Position numbers and translations under genes: made by a program. A model generated the notes under the pieces. It saw only the letters and a list, made by a program, of their open reading frames with translations, was not told the DNA's origin and did no database searches. A stretch of 64,000 nt of DNA from Ahaetulla prasina (Eukaryota > Chordata > Lepidosauria > Squamata > Colubridae), in NCBI RefSeq assembly GCF_028640845.1, contig NC_080543.1, positions 94,849,825 through 94,913,824 of the forward strand, written 5' to 3'. Shown one piece after another: positions 21,733 through 33,562 of the stretch. Every line of letters starts with the position of its first letter. Positions within the stretch are counted from its first letter, which is position 1.

Positions 21733-22340
21733 CAGGAGTTGCCACAAAGAAAAGGGAGTAAACCAGGGGTGAAATGCTCCCAGATCGGACCGGATCGGAC
21801 GATCTGGTAGTGATCGTGGCCGGTAGTTCGGCGATCCAGTAGCGATGGCAGAGTGAAGTTCCGCCCACTGGCCCTGGTGTCATTACTTCCTGGTTTTAAC
21901 CAGGAAGTAATATTTTTTTACCTTCTGCGCATAATTTGCATGTGCATGTGGCACGTACACAAGCATGGCACGTGCACTTCCAGACCGGTAAGGAAAGTAA
22001 GTAGATTTCACCCCTGGAGTAAACTTACTCTCCAAAGCACCTGAAGGCAGAACAAGCAGCAATGGATGGAAACTAATCAAGGAGAGAAGCAACTTAGAAC
22101 TAAGAAGAAATTTCCTGACAGTTAGAACAATTAATCAGTGGAACAACTTGCCTCCAGAAGTTGTGAATGTGCTGACACTGGAAGTTTTAAGAATCGGACA
22201 ACCATTTGTCTGAAATGGTTTAGGGTTTCTTGAACTGTGGGACAGCACGTTTCCTAAGCAGGGGTTTCCTGAGCAGGGAGTTGGATTAGAGAATCTCCAA
22301 GATCCCTTCCAACTCTGTTATTCTATTCCGTTCTGTTATT
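21733..22340 (+). mobile_element. CR1 LINE 3' fragment, interrupted by a hAT MITE
   Basis: The coding remnant of the CR1 C-terminus (frames reading NGWKLIKERSNL, RRNFLTVRTINQWNNLPPE in decayed form) is followed by the 3' end GATCCCTTCCAACTCTGTTA. The MITE at 21764-22016 sits inside. Confidence 0.85.
21764..22016. mobile_element. hAT-type MITE (CAGGGGTGAAAT family), copy 4
   Basis: Ends CAGGGGTGAAAT and ATTTCACCCCTG. Perfect 8-bp duplication GAGTAAAC (21756-21763 and 22017-22024). Removing the element leaves an uninterrupted CR1 reading. Confidence 0.93.
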
Positions 22341-22784
22341 CTGTCAACAGCCTAATGAGGACTAGGAGTGTCTCTCTTTTTGTTTTACTGAAGATCTGAA
22401 AAAGTGGAAATCTGAAGTATTCTCTCCCAGAAACCATCTGGACTTTAAAAGCTTGGCTCTGGCTCATGCTTGGGGATAGCAGCATCTTCTATACATATTT
22501 CTGGTAGCATCATCTATACAATACTTCACCCAGTAATTTCTTTCTTAACTCCAGTATCTGTAAAAGAAAGGGACCTTGCAACCTTATTGCCTTATTATTG
22601 ATTGAAAAAGGAAAAAATAATAGTGAACCCATTTCTGAAATGCTGCATAATATGGCTACATAATATAGAAATGTGTGGCTAGAAGACCTAGGCCTGCCTT
22701 GGGGAGACAGCTCAATCTCATAAAAAACACCAAACTTTACTGAAGATTAGAAAGAATATAGTAAGAAATATTTTTCCTCTAAAG

Positions 22785-23300
22785 CATGGTAGTCAACCTG
22801 GTCCCTACCACCCACTAGTGGGCATTCCATCTTTCATAGTGGGTGGTAGAGGTTTTGTCCAATACTGAAGCACTTTCCTTTTTTTTAATTTAATTGACTT
22901 TTTAAAAAAAATTTCATAGCATTATTTAAAAACATTTTCATTAGGTTTTCATAAAATTCCCTGTGACAATTTAAATTTCTGAAAATATACTATTTGTTTC
23001 ACCCGCACATAAGTTTAGTTCACATTATGTAAGTGAAACTAAATGGTGCTATAATGTGACCGCAAACAAAAGAGCCTCATCCCAGAATAGCTCGCACATC
23101 TCCCCCCACACCACCCAGCTGTAACAGACAAGCAGAGTTGGTAGCCGATGCCCCCCACAACCCAATCCATGATGCACGAGAGGCATGTGTAGACAACGAT
23201 ACACGGTGCATTACTGTGTAACCGGTGGGCGATTAGAAAATTTTACTACTAACAGAGATACAAAAGTGGGCAGTAGGTATAAAAAGGTTGACTACCCTTG
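22785..23300. mobile_element. hAT transposon, non-autonomous (516 bp)
   Basis: Ends CATGGTAGTCAACCT and AGGTTGACTACCCTTG with the perfect 8-bp duplication CTCTAAAG (22777-22784, 23301-23308). There are subterminal repeats of CCCACTAGTGGGC. No transposase frame. Its right 116 bp is part of the downstream tandem duplication. Confidence 0.9.
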
Positions 23301-24628
23301 CTCTAAAGCACAGGATTATTATTTATGGTACCTAAAAGTCTCCATGGAAAGGTACTGAAGCTGGATGCAAAGCTCTTCTGTTCTAGAAAGGCCATTAAAT
23401 AGAAGACGGGCTACAAAGTGAGAATCCTATAGAGAGGACATACAAAGGTTCATAGATTAGAGACTTCAATTTCATATTAGAAGAGGATATTATTACATTT
23501 TCCTTCTAGCACCACTGATGTAGAGCATTAAAATGAACTAGGAAGAAAGCTCTGCAGTGGCTTAAATACATAATATCAAATAGGAAATTTGTTAGCATAA
23601 GCAGCTTTCAGTTAATCTCCAATTCACAGAGTTTAATAAAGGCTCCCTGATATTTTGGGGAGATCTATATCTAGATCACTTTTTTAAAATTTCAGTTTTG
23701 CCTTAACAAGTTCCAAGTCCAGAAACTTGGAAAGCAAAATTGACTTCTATCCTGTAGTTGGTTCTTCCAGATTGAAATCAAATTATTGCAGCGTAGTAAA
23801 GCAAGCAAATAATTTCTTATAAAATAGTTTATGCCAATTTATTGAATTAGGAAATACAAGCATCAACTGTAAGGGAGTCTAACCCAGATCCAAGTTGTGC
23901 AGATGTGTAGACAACGATACACGGTGCATTACTGTGTAACGGTGGGCGATTAGAAAATTTTACTACTAACAGAGATACAAAAGTGGGCAGTAGGTATAAA
24001 AAGGTTGACTACCCTTGCTCTAAAGCACAGGATTATTATTTATGGTACCTAAAAGTCTCCATGGAAAGGTACTGAAGCTGGATGCAAAGCTCTTCTGTTC
24101 TAGAAAGGCCATTAAATAGAAGGCGGGCTACAAAGTGAGAATCCTATAGAGAGGACATACAAAGGTTCATAGATTAGAGACTTCAATTTCATATTAGAAG
24201 AGGATATTATTACATTTTCCTTCTAGCACCACTGATGTAGAGCATTAAAATGAACTAGGAAGAAAGCTCTGCAGTGGCTTAAATACATAATATCAAATAG
24301 GAAATTTGTTAGCATAAGCAGCTTTCAGTTAATCTCCAATTCACAGAGTTTAATAAAGGCTCCCTGATATTTTGGGGAGATCTATATCTAGATCACTTTT
24401 TTAAAATTTCAGTTTTGCCTTAACAAGTTCCAAGTCCAGAAACTTGGAAAGCAAAATTGACTTCTATCCTGTAGTTGGTTCTTCCAGATTGAAATCAAAT
24501 TATTGCAGCGTAGTAAAGCAAGCAAATAATTTCTTATAAAATAGTTTATGCCAATTTATTGAATTAGGAAATACAAGCATCAACTGTAAGGGAGTCTAAC
24601 CCAGATCCAAGTTGTGCAGATGTGTAGA
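23185..24628. repeat. Tandem duplication of a 718-bp segment
   Basis: Unit 1 (23185-23902) and unit 2 (23903-24619) differ, as far as I can see, at one substitution (GAAGACGGG versus GAAGGCGGG) and one 1-bp deletion (ACCGG versus ACGG). All three boundaries carry ATGTGTAGA (23185, 23903, 24620), a 9-bp microhomology. The unit spans the right end of the hAT element plus about 600 bp of flanking DNA. Confidence 0.95.
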
Positions 24629-24629
24629 G

Positions 24630-24984
24630 ACACAGCATGGGACTTAAATAAAGCTCTTACTGGATTGGGTGGTTGCCACTGAATTTAGCTTTTTGAAGAT
24701 GCACACTGGGACCTCTGTAGCATCTCGGAAATTATTTCACATTTGAAGATCTTAATAGTCACTAACAGCCTTCTTGGGTACTATCTATGAGTTTCTGTCA
24801 GCTTTTCAATGGCTGTCCTAATTCATTCCCTCCATGAACCAGAGGAATGGAAAGTTATTTTGAAGATCTGGCATGCTCCATTAAATTTTTATTTATTTGC
24901 CAACAAATTTATGGCACAGGACTCCCTTTGGAAAAAAAGGGGGGGCGGGCAATCTTAATTTTGGAGTCACTTTTCCTCATCTCT
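24630..24984. other. Intergenic sequence between the tandem duplication and LINE copy A
   Basis: No gene or repeat recognised. Confidence 0.4.
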
Positions 24985-25019
24985 GCACCAGAAAAGACGC
25001 CTAGAGAGTGCCTGGAGGT

Positions 25020-26878
25020 CCAGCCGCACCGAATCCGACCGAACACTAGTTAGGTCTTGTATTCAGACCTATCTAGTGGCGATAAAATACCTATTTCTCT
25101 GCTCTTATCGCATCGGCAGATAACCGCCCAGCCACCCTGTTTAGGGTGACCCGCTCCCTGCTCTCGCAGGAGGCTCGGGAGGACCCCTTGCAGGGGCGTG
25201 CTGAGGATTTTGTACAGTATCTGTCCGATAAAATTGCTCCGATTCGGGACGGGCTGGACACTGATTGAATAGATCCGGGCGAGGGGATGGGGACAAGTCT
25301 TATGGATATTACCTGGGCTGAGTTCGATCCTGTGACTCCTGACGACATGGACAGGTTGTTGGCTAGGCTGAATCCCACCACATGTTTATTGGACCCGTGT
25401 CCCTCCTGGTTGCTACTGGCCACACGGGAGGTGACACGAGGCTGGCTCCTAGGAATTATCAACGCCTCCTTGTTGGAGGGCACCTTTCCCGCCGCCCTGA
25501 AAGAGGCGGTGGTTAGGCCCCTCCTCAAGAAGCCTTCCTTGGACCCAGCTATATTGGCGAACTATCGTCCAGTCTCCAACCTTCGCTTTTTGGCGAAGGT
25601 TGTTGAGAGTGTGGTGGCGTATCAGCTTCCCCAATACCTGGAGGAAACTGTCTTTCTAGACCCGTTCCAGTCTGGCTTCAGACCTGGTTACAGCACCGAG
25701 ACGGCTTTGGTCGCGTTGGTGGATGACCTCTGGAGGGCTCGGGACAGGGGATGTTCCTCTGTCCTGGTCCTGTTAGATCTCTCAGCGGCTTTTGATACCA
25801 TCGACCATGGTATCCTGCTGCAGCGGTTGGAGGGATTGGGAGTGGGAGGCACCGTTTATCGGTGGTTCTCATCCTATCTCTCTGACCGTTCGCAGACGGT
25901 GTTGGCAGGGGGGCAGAGATCGACCTATAGGTGCCTCACTTGTGGGGTGCCTCAGGGGTCGGTTCTCTCGCCTCTCCTGTTCAACATCTATATGAAGCCG
26001 CTGGGTGAGGTTATCCGTGGTTTCGGGGTGGATTGTCATCTGTACGCTGATGATACTCAGCTGTACATTTCCACCCCGAACCACCCCAACGAAGCTGTCG
26101 AGGTGATGGACCGGTGTCTTGAGGCCGTACGGGTCTGGACGGGGAGGAATAGGCTCCAACTCAACCCTATCAAGACAGAATGGCTGTGGGTTCCGGCTTA
26201 CGCCTTCACTGACTGTGGGGGGGTGAAGTTCTGACCCCCAGGGGAAGGGTGCGCAACTTGGGCGTTCTCCTGGACGATCGGCTGTCTTTAGAAGAACATT
26301 TGACGGCCGTCGCCAGGGGAGCATTTTATCAGGTTCGCCTGATGCGCCAGTTGCGCCCCTTTCTTGACCGGGACTGCTTACACACGGTCACTCACGCCCT
26401 CGTTACCTCTCGCCTGGACTATTGCAATGCTCTCTACATGGGGCTCCCCTTGAAGAGCACCGGGAGGCTCCAGCTAGTCCAGAATGCGGCTGCGCGGGTA
26501 ATTGTGGGAGCATCACGTTGCTCCCATATAACAGCTATCCTGCGCGGCCTGCACTGGCTGCCGGTAGCCTTCTGGGTGCAATTCAAGGTGTTAGTGCTCA
26601 CCTTTAAAGCGCTCCATGGCTTAGGACCAGGCTATTTATGAGACTGCCTTCTGCCACCGATAGCCTTCCAACGACCTGTGCGCTCCCACAGAGTGGGCCT
26701 GCTCCGGGTGCCATCAACCAAACAGTGCCGGCTGGTGACCCCCAGGGGGAGAGCCTTCTCTGTGGCAGCACCGACCCTATGGAATGAGTTACCTCCTGGG
26801 TTACGCCAACTTCCCGACCTCCATACCTTCAAGCGGGAATTGAAGACTCTGCTATTCAATCGGGCGGGACTAGCCTAA
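25020..26878 (+). pseudogene. L2-like LINE reverse transcriptase (copy A, broken)
   Basis: The frame encodes, in order, a linker (WRSSRTESDRTLVRS), LSDKIAPIRDGLD, RT block NYRPVSNLRFLAK, FQSGFRPGYSTETAL, LDLSAAFDTIDH, CGVPQGSVLSPLLFNIYM, catalytic YADDTQLY (about 26041-26066) and a C-terminal RLDYCNALYMGLPLK region. Breaks: one indel near 25085, TGA at 25266-25268, a frameshift in a run of seven G at about 26216-26222, and TGA at 26639-26641 where relatives have Arg. No endonuclease domain remains. This is typical of the CR1/L2 group; the motif wording favours L2. Confidence 0.88.
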
Positions 26879-27025
26879 ATATTATTTTTAATTTGATATT
26901 TTAGTTTAACTAAGTTTTAGTTGAATTTTAAACTGTATTAATCTATTTATAATTTTATAGTTTAGGGTTTTATATCGGTCGTTTGACCGTTTTTAGTTTT
27001 AAATTGGCCGGTTAAATATTTCATT

Positions 27026-28037
27026 TTTATTTTTATTTATTTTATTTATTTTATTAAATTTCTATACCGCCCTTCTCCCGAAGGACTCAGGGCGGTGTAC
27101 AGCCAAAATAAAACACAGAATATATACAATTAAAAGAATTTAAAATGAACTATTATTATGCGGCCGATAATTAAAACATTTAAAAAATTTAAAATATTAT
27201 TAAAACCCCAATTTAAAAACAACTATTTATGCCAGTCCTGCTTGAATGAATAAATATGTTTTAAGCTCACGACGAAAGGTCCGAAGATCAGGCACTTGAC
27301 GTAAGCCAGGGGGGAGTTCGTTCCAGAGTGTTGGTGCTCCCACAGAGAAGGCCCTACTCCTGGGGGCCGCCAGCCGACATTGTTTGGCGGACAGCACCCT
27401 GAGAAGGCCCTCTCTGTGAGAGCGTACGGGTCGGTGGGAGGCATAAGGTAGCAGCAGGCGGTTTCGTAAGTACCCGGGTCCTAAGCCATGGAGCGCTTTA
27501 AAGGTGGTAACCAGAATCTTGAAGCGCACCCGAAAGACTACAGGAAGCCAGTGCAGACTACGGAGCAGTGGTGTTACATGGGAGCCACGAGCGGCTCCCG
27601 TTACCACTCGCGCAGCTGCATTCTGGACTAACTGCAGCCTCCGGGTGCACCTCAAGGGCAGCCCCATGTAGAGAGCATTGCAATAATCCAGCCGAGACGT
27701 AACCAGAGCGTGAGTGACCGTGCATAAGGCATCCCGGTCAAGGAAGGGACGCAACTGGCGAACCAAGCGAACTTGGTAAAAGGCCCTCCTGGTGACGGCC
27801 GCCAGATGTTCATCAAAGGACAGCCGACCATCCAGGAGGGCGCCCAAGTTGCGAACCACCTCCTTTGGGGCCACTAACTCGCCCCCAACAGTCAGCTGCG
27901 GGTGCAGCTGACTGTACCGGGGTGCCGGCATCCACAGCCACTCCGTCTTGGAGGGATTGAGCTTGAGTCTGTTTCTCCCCATCCAGACCCGTACGGCTTC
28001 CAGGCACTGGGACAGCACTTCGACCGCTTCGTCGACA
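27026..28037 (-). mobile_element. L2-like LINE 3' fragment (copy B), inserted in copy A
   Basis: The minus frame 27227-28018 is open for 263 codons (VEVLSQCLEAVRVWMGRN, NLGALLDGRLSFDEHL, RLDYCNALYMGLPL, and an RRELKTYLF end). The 3' end lies at 27026-27075 with the TTTATTTTATT tail and CCCGCCCTTCTCCCGAAGGA motif. It is 5'-truncated just downstream of the RT catalytic block. The uninterrupted 263-codon frame shows it is younger than copy A. Confidence 0.9.
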
Positions 28038-28440
28038 TTTTAATGTACATGTTTAATTTTAAATGTATTTTAAATTTATTGTGTACCTATGTGTTTTAAT
28101 AAGGCTGTACACTGCCCTGAGTCCTTCGGGAGAAGGGCAGTCTAGAAATCTAATAAATAAATAAATAAATAAATAATAAATCTCAATAGGTTGCTAAGGT
28201 TTGAAGAATCTCCTGGCTCAGGCATTTGTGCAGTAGAAAAGATAGCTGCTTCATCAGCATCATCAGTTAATCGTTTTGGGAGGGTGAAACTCACTCTTGG
28301 TGAAATGTTAAGGAGAAGACAAGCCAAATGCAGCCTTGTTCTATTCTTGCTTTGGGATTTAAGCAGAAAGAAGGCAACAGAATATGGAGTCATTTTCATG
28401 TAACTGCTTAAGTAAAAGTAACAAAATTCAACCTGTAGAG

Positions 28441-28585
28441 CAGTGGTTATCAACCCTTTCTTTACCACAGACCCCCATTTAGGGCCATGGACCCCTCAAG
28501 ATTTAAATCATATTTTTTCAAGGCTTTGCGGACCCACTGTGACAACATTATGGCTCCCCTGGGGTCCACATTTTGAGAACCACTG
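28441..28585. mobile_element. hAT-type MITE with CAGTGGTTATCAACC ends
   Basis: 145 bp. Ends CAGTGGTTATCAACC and GAGAACCACTG. Flanks CTGTAGAG and CTGTAGTG match at 7 of 8. The ends resemble those of widely transferred hAT families (SPIN-type CAG-GGTTCTCAACC), but the body is different; family not assigned. Confidence 0.8.
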
Positions 28586-29142
28586 CTGTAGTGTAGAGGA
28601 CTGAACCAATCTCTCTGAAGGAGATAAGTTTGAGAGGAGACTGGGGGCTTTGTGGTGATGATTAAAGCTGATAAGAAATACAGCAGCAGAACAATAATGT
28701 ACACTATGCAATTAGCATGTTACAACTCTGTTCCCTGAACTACATGGATTGCCAGTATGCAACCTTATCATTGTTCTCCTTGTTTCTGTCTTGGTGGGAT
28801 CCAAAACAGAAGCTTCTGTAATAAATAGTAATTTAAGAATCAAAAGTTTAAGAACCACTGACCTAAAGCACTTCAATAAATTCTTATAATTCTTTGTATG
28901 TAACCTCTTACATTTGCATGTTTGGTGGTGATATATCTGGAGAACTCCACAGTTCAAATGTCCCAGACAAGTCACGGGATAATGATCTGGCCTGAATGTT
29001 CAAACGGTCATGGAATGGAATGGGATATTCCTTATTGGCCAAGTGTGATTGGACACAAAGGATTTGTCTCTAGGGCATAAACTCTCAATGCACTGTGCAT
29101 ACAAGCTACAAAGTGATAAAATACATCATAAGATACAATCAT

Positions 29143-30830
29143 CGAACAAGAAACTTTATAAGAATAATTATGACTTGCTATGGCAAAAAGTTCAGAATGA
29201 TATGAGTGGCTGGAAGAAATTGCAGTTATCCCTATTGGGAAGGATTGCGGCTATTAAAATGAATGTGTTACCTAGATTTTTGTTTCTGTTCCAGATGATA
29301 CCTATAATTAAAAAGGATAAAAATTTGGAAGATTGGCAGAGTGGGATTAATAAATTTATATGGCAGGGTAAAAAGGCGAGGGTTAAAATGAAAATAATAC
29401 AGGATTCACGGGAAAGAGGTGGTTTAAGAATGCCTAACTTTAAACTATATTATGAAGCAGTAACCCTTTCAGTAATAAGTGACTGGTTTAACTTAACAGA
29501 GGAAAGAATTTTGAATATAGAAGGTTATGACTTGTTATATGGATGGCATGCGTACTTATTTTATGGAAAAAAGTGGATAGGGCTTTTAAGAATCATGTGT
29601 TGAGAAGTGCTCTTTTGCGGGTCTGGAATAAATATTCCTATAAATTAGATTACAAGATTCCTATATGGGCGAGCCCTAGACATGCAATAGAGAATATAAA
29701 TATAGAACAGAAACAGGAAATGATTACATATAAAGAACTTTTGTATGCTGAAGGAGGTAGATTGCAATTAAAATCATTACAGGTATTAAATGAAGAAGGG
29801 AGGAATTATACTTGGTTTCAATATGGGCAAATAAGTGCTAGATGGAAAGAAGATCAAAAAATTGGTATAATGCAAAGGGAGGAAAATTTAATAAAGCAAA
29901 TTAGAAATCAGACCCAGGAGCATATAAAGAGATTGTATAATGTGTTGCTTGAAATAGATTCGGAAAAGGATTTGGTAAAGGATTGTATGATAAAATGGGC
30001 ACAGAATATTCAGGAACCAATAATGTTGGAAACATGGGAGAAAATCTGGGTTAGAAATGTTAAGTTTACACAAGCACAGAATTTAAGGAAAATTTTTATA
30101 AGATGTTTTATAGATGGCATTTAGATCCCAAAAAATTATCATGTATGTATCCTAATATCCAAGCGAAATGTTGGAGGTGTGATTGTGATGATGCTACATA
30201 TTTTCATATTTGGTGGACTTGCAAGAAAATTAAGGTCTTTTGGATAAGAATTTGGTGGATTATTCAAAATGTACTGAAGAAGAAGATAAAGTTCCTGCCA
30301 CAATTTTTCCTTTTGGGAATTATAATGGATTGTACAGGGATTGAGACTAAATTGATTTTGAACTTAATAACAGCAGCAAGACTGTTGATTGGACAATACT
30401 GGAAGAAGAAGAGATACCTACAATAGAAGAATGGATATTGAAAGTTATTAATTTGGCTGAGATGGCTAAAATCTCAGCGTTTTTAAAAGACAATACGCAG
30501 GAAAGATATTTAATTGAATGGAAAAAATGGATTGATTATCTACAAAACAGATATCAGATTAAGAAATATCAGATTGCCTTTGAATAATTAGAAAGTTATT
30601 TTATGTAATGGGGAGGGGGTTGGGAGACGGAAAGCTTTGGATGTGGTTATTTGGATTGGAAGGGAAAATTTTATTCTATGTTTGGTTTATGTATAACTTT
30701 ACCTTGTGATTGACCCGGGAAGCCGGGGGGGTGGGGGAGGGAGGGGGGTGTTTTGTTTTTTTTTGGGAGGGAGGGGGAAAAAAGGGGGAAAAATGTTTTT
30801 GTTTTTTTTAAAACTCTTTCAATAAAAAAA
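29143..30830 (+). mobile_element. L1 (LINE-1), 5'-truncated, with 13-bp target duplication
   Basis: Flanked by AAGATACAATCAT on both sides (29130-29142 and 30831-30843) and ending in an A-run. Truncated at the 5' end inside ORF2. The 3' UTR has a G-rich tract at 30727-30790, as is common for L1. The clear duplication and A-tail are the marks of target-primed reverse transcription. Confidence 0.93.
29150..30440 (+). pseudogene. L1 ORF2 C-terminal remnant
   Basis: Frames 29049-29603, 29543-30124 and 30103-30426 together cover the segment after the RT domain: WKKLQLSLLGRIAAIKMNVL, FIWQGKKARVKMK, RERGGLRMPNFKLYYEA, and the cysteine-rich end CWRCDCDDATYFHIWWTCKK, which is the L1 ORF2 C-terminal zinc-knuckle region. 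Frame changes near 29570 and 30110 inactivate it. Confidence 0.88.
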
Positions 30831-31744
30831 AAGATACAATCATAAATCATAAGATACAATCAACAAAGTCATAGTCAAGATACCGATAGGAGTATGTAAT
30901 AGGAAAGATGAGAAAAAAAATAGTAATACATGGTTAGATATCCTTAGGCATAAGACAGTGCTGTGGGAATTATGTGTTTTGCAGAAAAATGGCATGGGGA
31001 TAAAACTATCTTAGTGTGTAGTTGTTTTGGAGTGCAATGCCTTGTAACGGTGTCCTGAGGGGAGAAATTGAACAGTTTATGTCCAGGATGTGAGGAGGAG
31101 TCTGTAGATATTTTCTCAGCCCACTTTCTGGCTCGTGTAGTATACAGGTCCTCAATGGAAATCAGGCGAGTTGCAATTGTTTTTTCTGCAGTTCTAACTA
31201 TCATTTGAAGTCTGTGCCTGTCCTGTTCAGTTGCTGTACCAAACCAGACAGTTTGGTACAGCAATAATCCTCTGTTATCGGCAGCTCCTTGGGCATTCAA
31301 AAGAGTGTCAGAATGTTCCTTTTTCAAATTGTTAAAACAGGGAGATTATTTCTAAAATTCTCATGGCCACTTCAGAAACTTCTTGGAGCAATTTCCACAT
31401 GTTTAAGCATACATGTTCACTTGAAAAATATTGGGATAAAAACATTTAGAGAAAGAAGAACTAACTTGATTGGCTTTAGGATTTTAAACAAAGAGGCATC
31501 CTGGAAGAGATAACATTGTGGGATAAGTGAAAAAAAGTATTATTCAAAAGTATTTGACCTTAGCTTGATGAGTTCATTATCTGGAAACCCATTTTTGATT
31601 GAATTAACAATCAAATTACACAATCTAATTACACAAACCACATCTCCTGAGTCCTGGCAGTCAGTTGGTGAGATATTTCAACGTTTTCTCTGATTTTTTT
31701 TCCAGGATCAGGTTGTGAGAAGTTACTTGTGCTGTTTTATTCAT

Positions 31745-32115
31745 ATTGGGTATGTCTGGTCTAATGAAAAGAAGGACTAGGTGAGACATGTTGTAGTGTT
31801 TCAATATTTGAGGGGCTCTTACAAAGATGAGGGAGGGTTAAACTATTTTCCAAGCATCAAAAGGCAAGATGAGAAACAATGGATGGAAACTAACCAAGAA
31901 CAGAAGCAACCTAGAACTAAGGAGAAATTTTCTGACAATTAGAACAAGTAATCAGTGGAATGACTTGCCTCCAGAAGTTGAGTACTCCAACACTGGAAAT
32001 TTTTAAGAGACTGGACATCCATTTGTCTGAAATGGTATAGAGTTTTCTCCCTGAGCAGGGGGTTGGACTAGAAGACCACCAAGGTCCCTTCCAACTTAGT
32101 TATTCTGTTATTCTA
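31745..32115 (+). mobile_element. CR1 LINE 3' fragment
   Basis: AAAAGAAGGACTAGGTGAGA through GAATGACTTGCCTCCAGAAG to GGTCCCTTCCAACTTAGTTA with a TTATTCTGTTATTCT end. Decayed coding sequence, same family as 45268. Confidence 0.85.
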
Positions 32116-32559
32116 TTACATGTACCTACACGTTTAGACTTTCTTTGCACTGCAGTGATCAATCAATTATATTTCAGGCTTTCTTCTTCTGGTGCAATAA
32201 AGATTCTAATCTATCTGAATCCTGTTTGAGACTCCCTTGCCAAGTCAAGCCAATTGCTGAATAAAAGGTTAAGTATCTCCAGAGCTGTGATTTACTGTTG
32301 AGCCCTGATGTGAAGCCTGCCATAATCTCAATGGACAGGCTTGTTTGGCACTCATATTATTTCTTCTCACACCTAGACAGACACTTAGTTTATCTCAAGT
32401 CTTACCATTGTTAAGCCTTAGTAGCATTAGAATGATTGCATTGAAGATGTTTGATACCCTTGGCTTTTTATAATTATTCATTTTGTTTTCTGGAATCTGT
32501 CCAGAGAACAAGGATTACTAGACACCTTAAAAATGCAATAAATCAAAAGAAATATACTA

Positions 32560-32936
32560 CAGGTAGTCCTCGACTTACAACCACAATTGAGCCCAATATT
32601 TCGGTTGCTAAGTGAGACATTTTTAAAATGAGATTTGTCCCATTTTACAACCTTTCTTGCCACAGTTGTTAAGTGAATCACTGCAATAGTTAGGTTGAGT
32701 CTCCCTTCCCCATTGACTTTGTTTTTCAAAAGGTGGCAAAAGGTGTTCACATGACCCAGGGACACTGCAAGTGTCATAAGCATGAACCAGTTGCCAAGCA
32801 TCTGGATTTTGATCACATGATCATGGAGATGTTGCAGTGGTTGTAAGTATGAAAAAGGATCTTAAGTCATTCTTTTCAGTGCCATTATAGCTTTGAACGG
32901 TCACTAAATGAACTGTTGTAAGTCGAGGACTACCTG
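32560..32936 (+). mobile_element. TA-flanked MITE (CAGGTAGTCCTCGACTTAC family), copy 1
   Basis: 377 bp. Ends CAGGTAGTCCTCGACTTAC and its exact complement, flanked by TA on both sides (32558-32559, 32937-32938). A TA duplication suggests a Tc1/mariner-type transposase. No coding frame. Confidence 0.88.
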
Positions 32937-32939
32937 TAC

Positions 32940-33548
32940 TTTAATATATTATATCCATTTTATGTAATATATGCTAAATTTAATGTCACACATTTAATAC
33001 CCATAAGAAATATGAAAAGAGAATACTTTTATCCACAGTAATCAGGAAATGCCATACAATATACATCTGAATTTATGGCATACCCTTGTGATATGTTCAG
33101 ACTATTTTAGTCTCTTTCCCCAGAGTGTAAACATAATAAAATGAAACATAAACTTCATTGTCACTTGCCTAGTGAACAGTAGTTTTCCTGTGGCCTAAAC
33201 AAGTGGAATTGTCACTTTCCTTATTCACCAGCAAGACGGAAGGATACTGAAGAGGTCAAACAACCACATTTTAAACTTGTTACTCCTAATAATCCCAGTT
33301 TGTAGTCACAGCACAAAACTAGAAAATATAAGGCATTAATAACTCTCTATGCCTTAAGCAATAACTGTTGATAAAACTATTTAGGGTCATAGTGACATTT
33401 TCTCCTGGTTATTTTCCAGTGGAGTTTTTATTTGTAAATGTAGTATGCAACTAATCTTTTTAGCTTTGCAGAAGAATATCACTTTGTGCTTTGTTTACAT
33501 ATGTAAACTAAATACGTTACACATTAACTTAACAATGCAAATACAATG
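32940..33548. other. AT-rich intergenic sequence
   Basis: Between the MITE and LINE copy C. Nothing recognised. Confidence 0.45.
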
Positions 33549-33562
33549 CAAACCTTCGCTTT

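Larger units (their letters stand above)
24985..28175 (+). mobile_element. L2-like LINE (copy A), split by a reverse L2-like LINE
   Basis: 5'-truncated LINE: coding remnant 25020-26878, 3' UTR 26879-27025, then after the inserted copy B (27026-28037) the rest of the 3' UTR resumes at 28038 and ends in GTCCTTCGGGAGAAGGGCAG and an AAAT run (28155-28175). Rejoining the two parts gives the same 3' end layout as copy C at 33550-35122. Confidence 0.88.
28996..31330 (-). mobile_element. Non-LTR retrotransposon 3' part, split by L1
   Basis: The 3' end at 28996-29142 (TATTGGCCAAGTGTGATTGG, also at 54218) and the upstream part 30844-31330, whose minus frame (30944-31327) encodes a C-terminal RT region (VWFGTATEQDRHRLQMIV, then SIEDLYTTRARKWAEK and HPGHKLFNFSP). 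L1 at 29143-30830 separates them. The same type of 3' end seeds the AATAG repeat at 54 kb. Confidence 0.75.

Noticed and set aside
22020..22080. Antisense frame 21883-22092 as a small secreted protein
   Set aside because: It covers a hAT MITE and a CR1 fragment; the frame is chance.
25287..26234. A 315-codon open frame that could be taken for a host gene
   Set aside because: It carries all reverse transcriptase blocks of an L2-like LINE, and the same protein recurs at 27227, 33563 and 56094.
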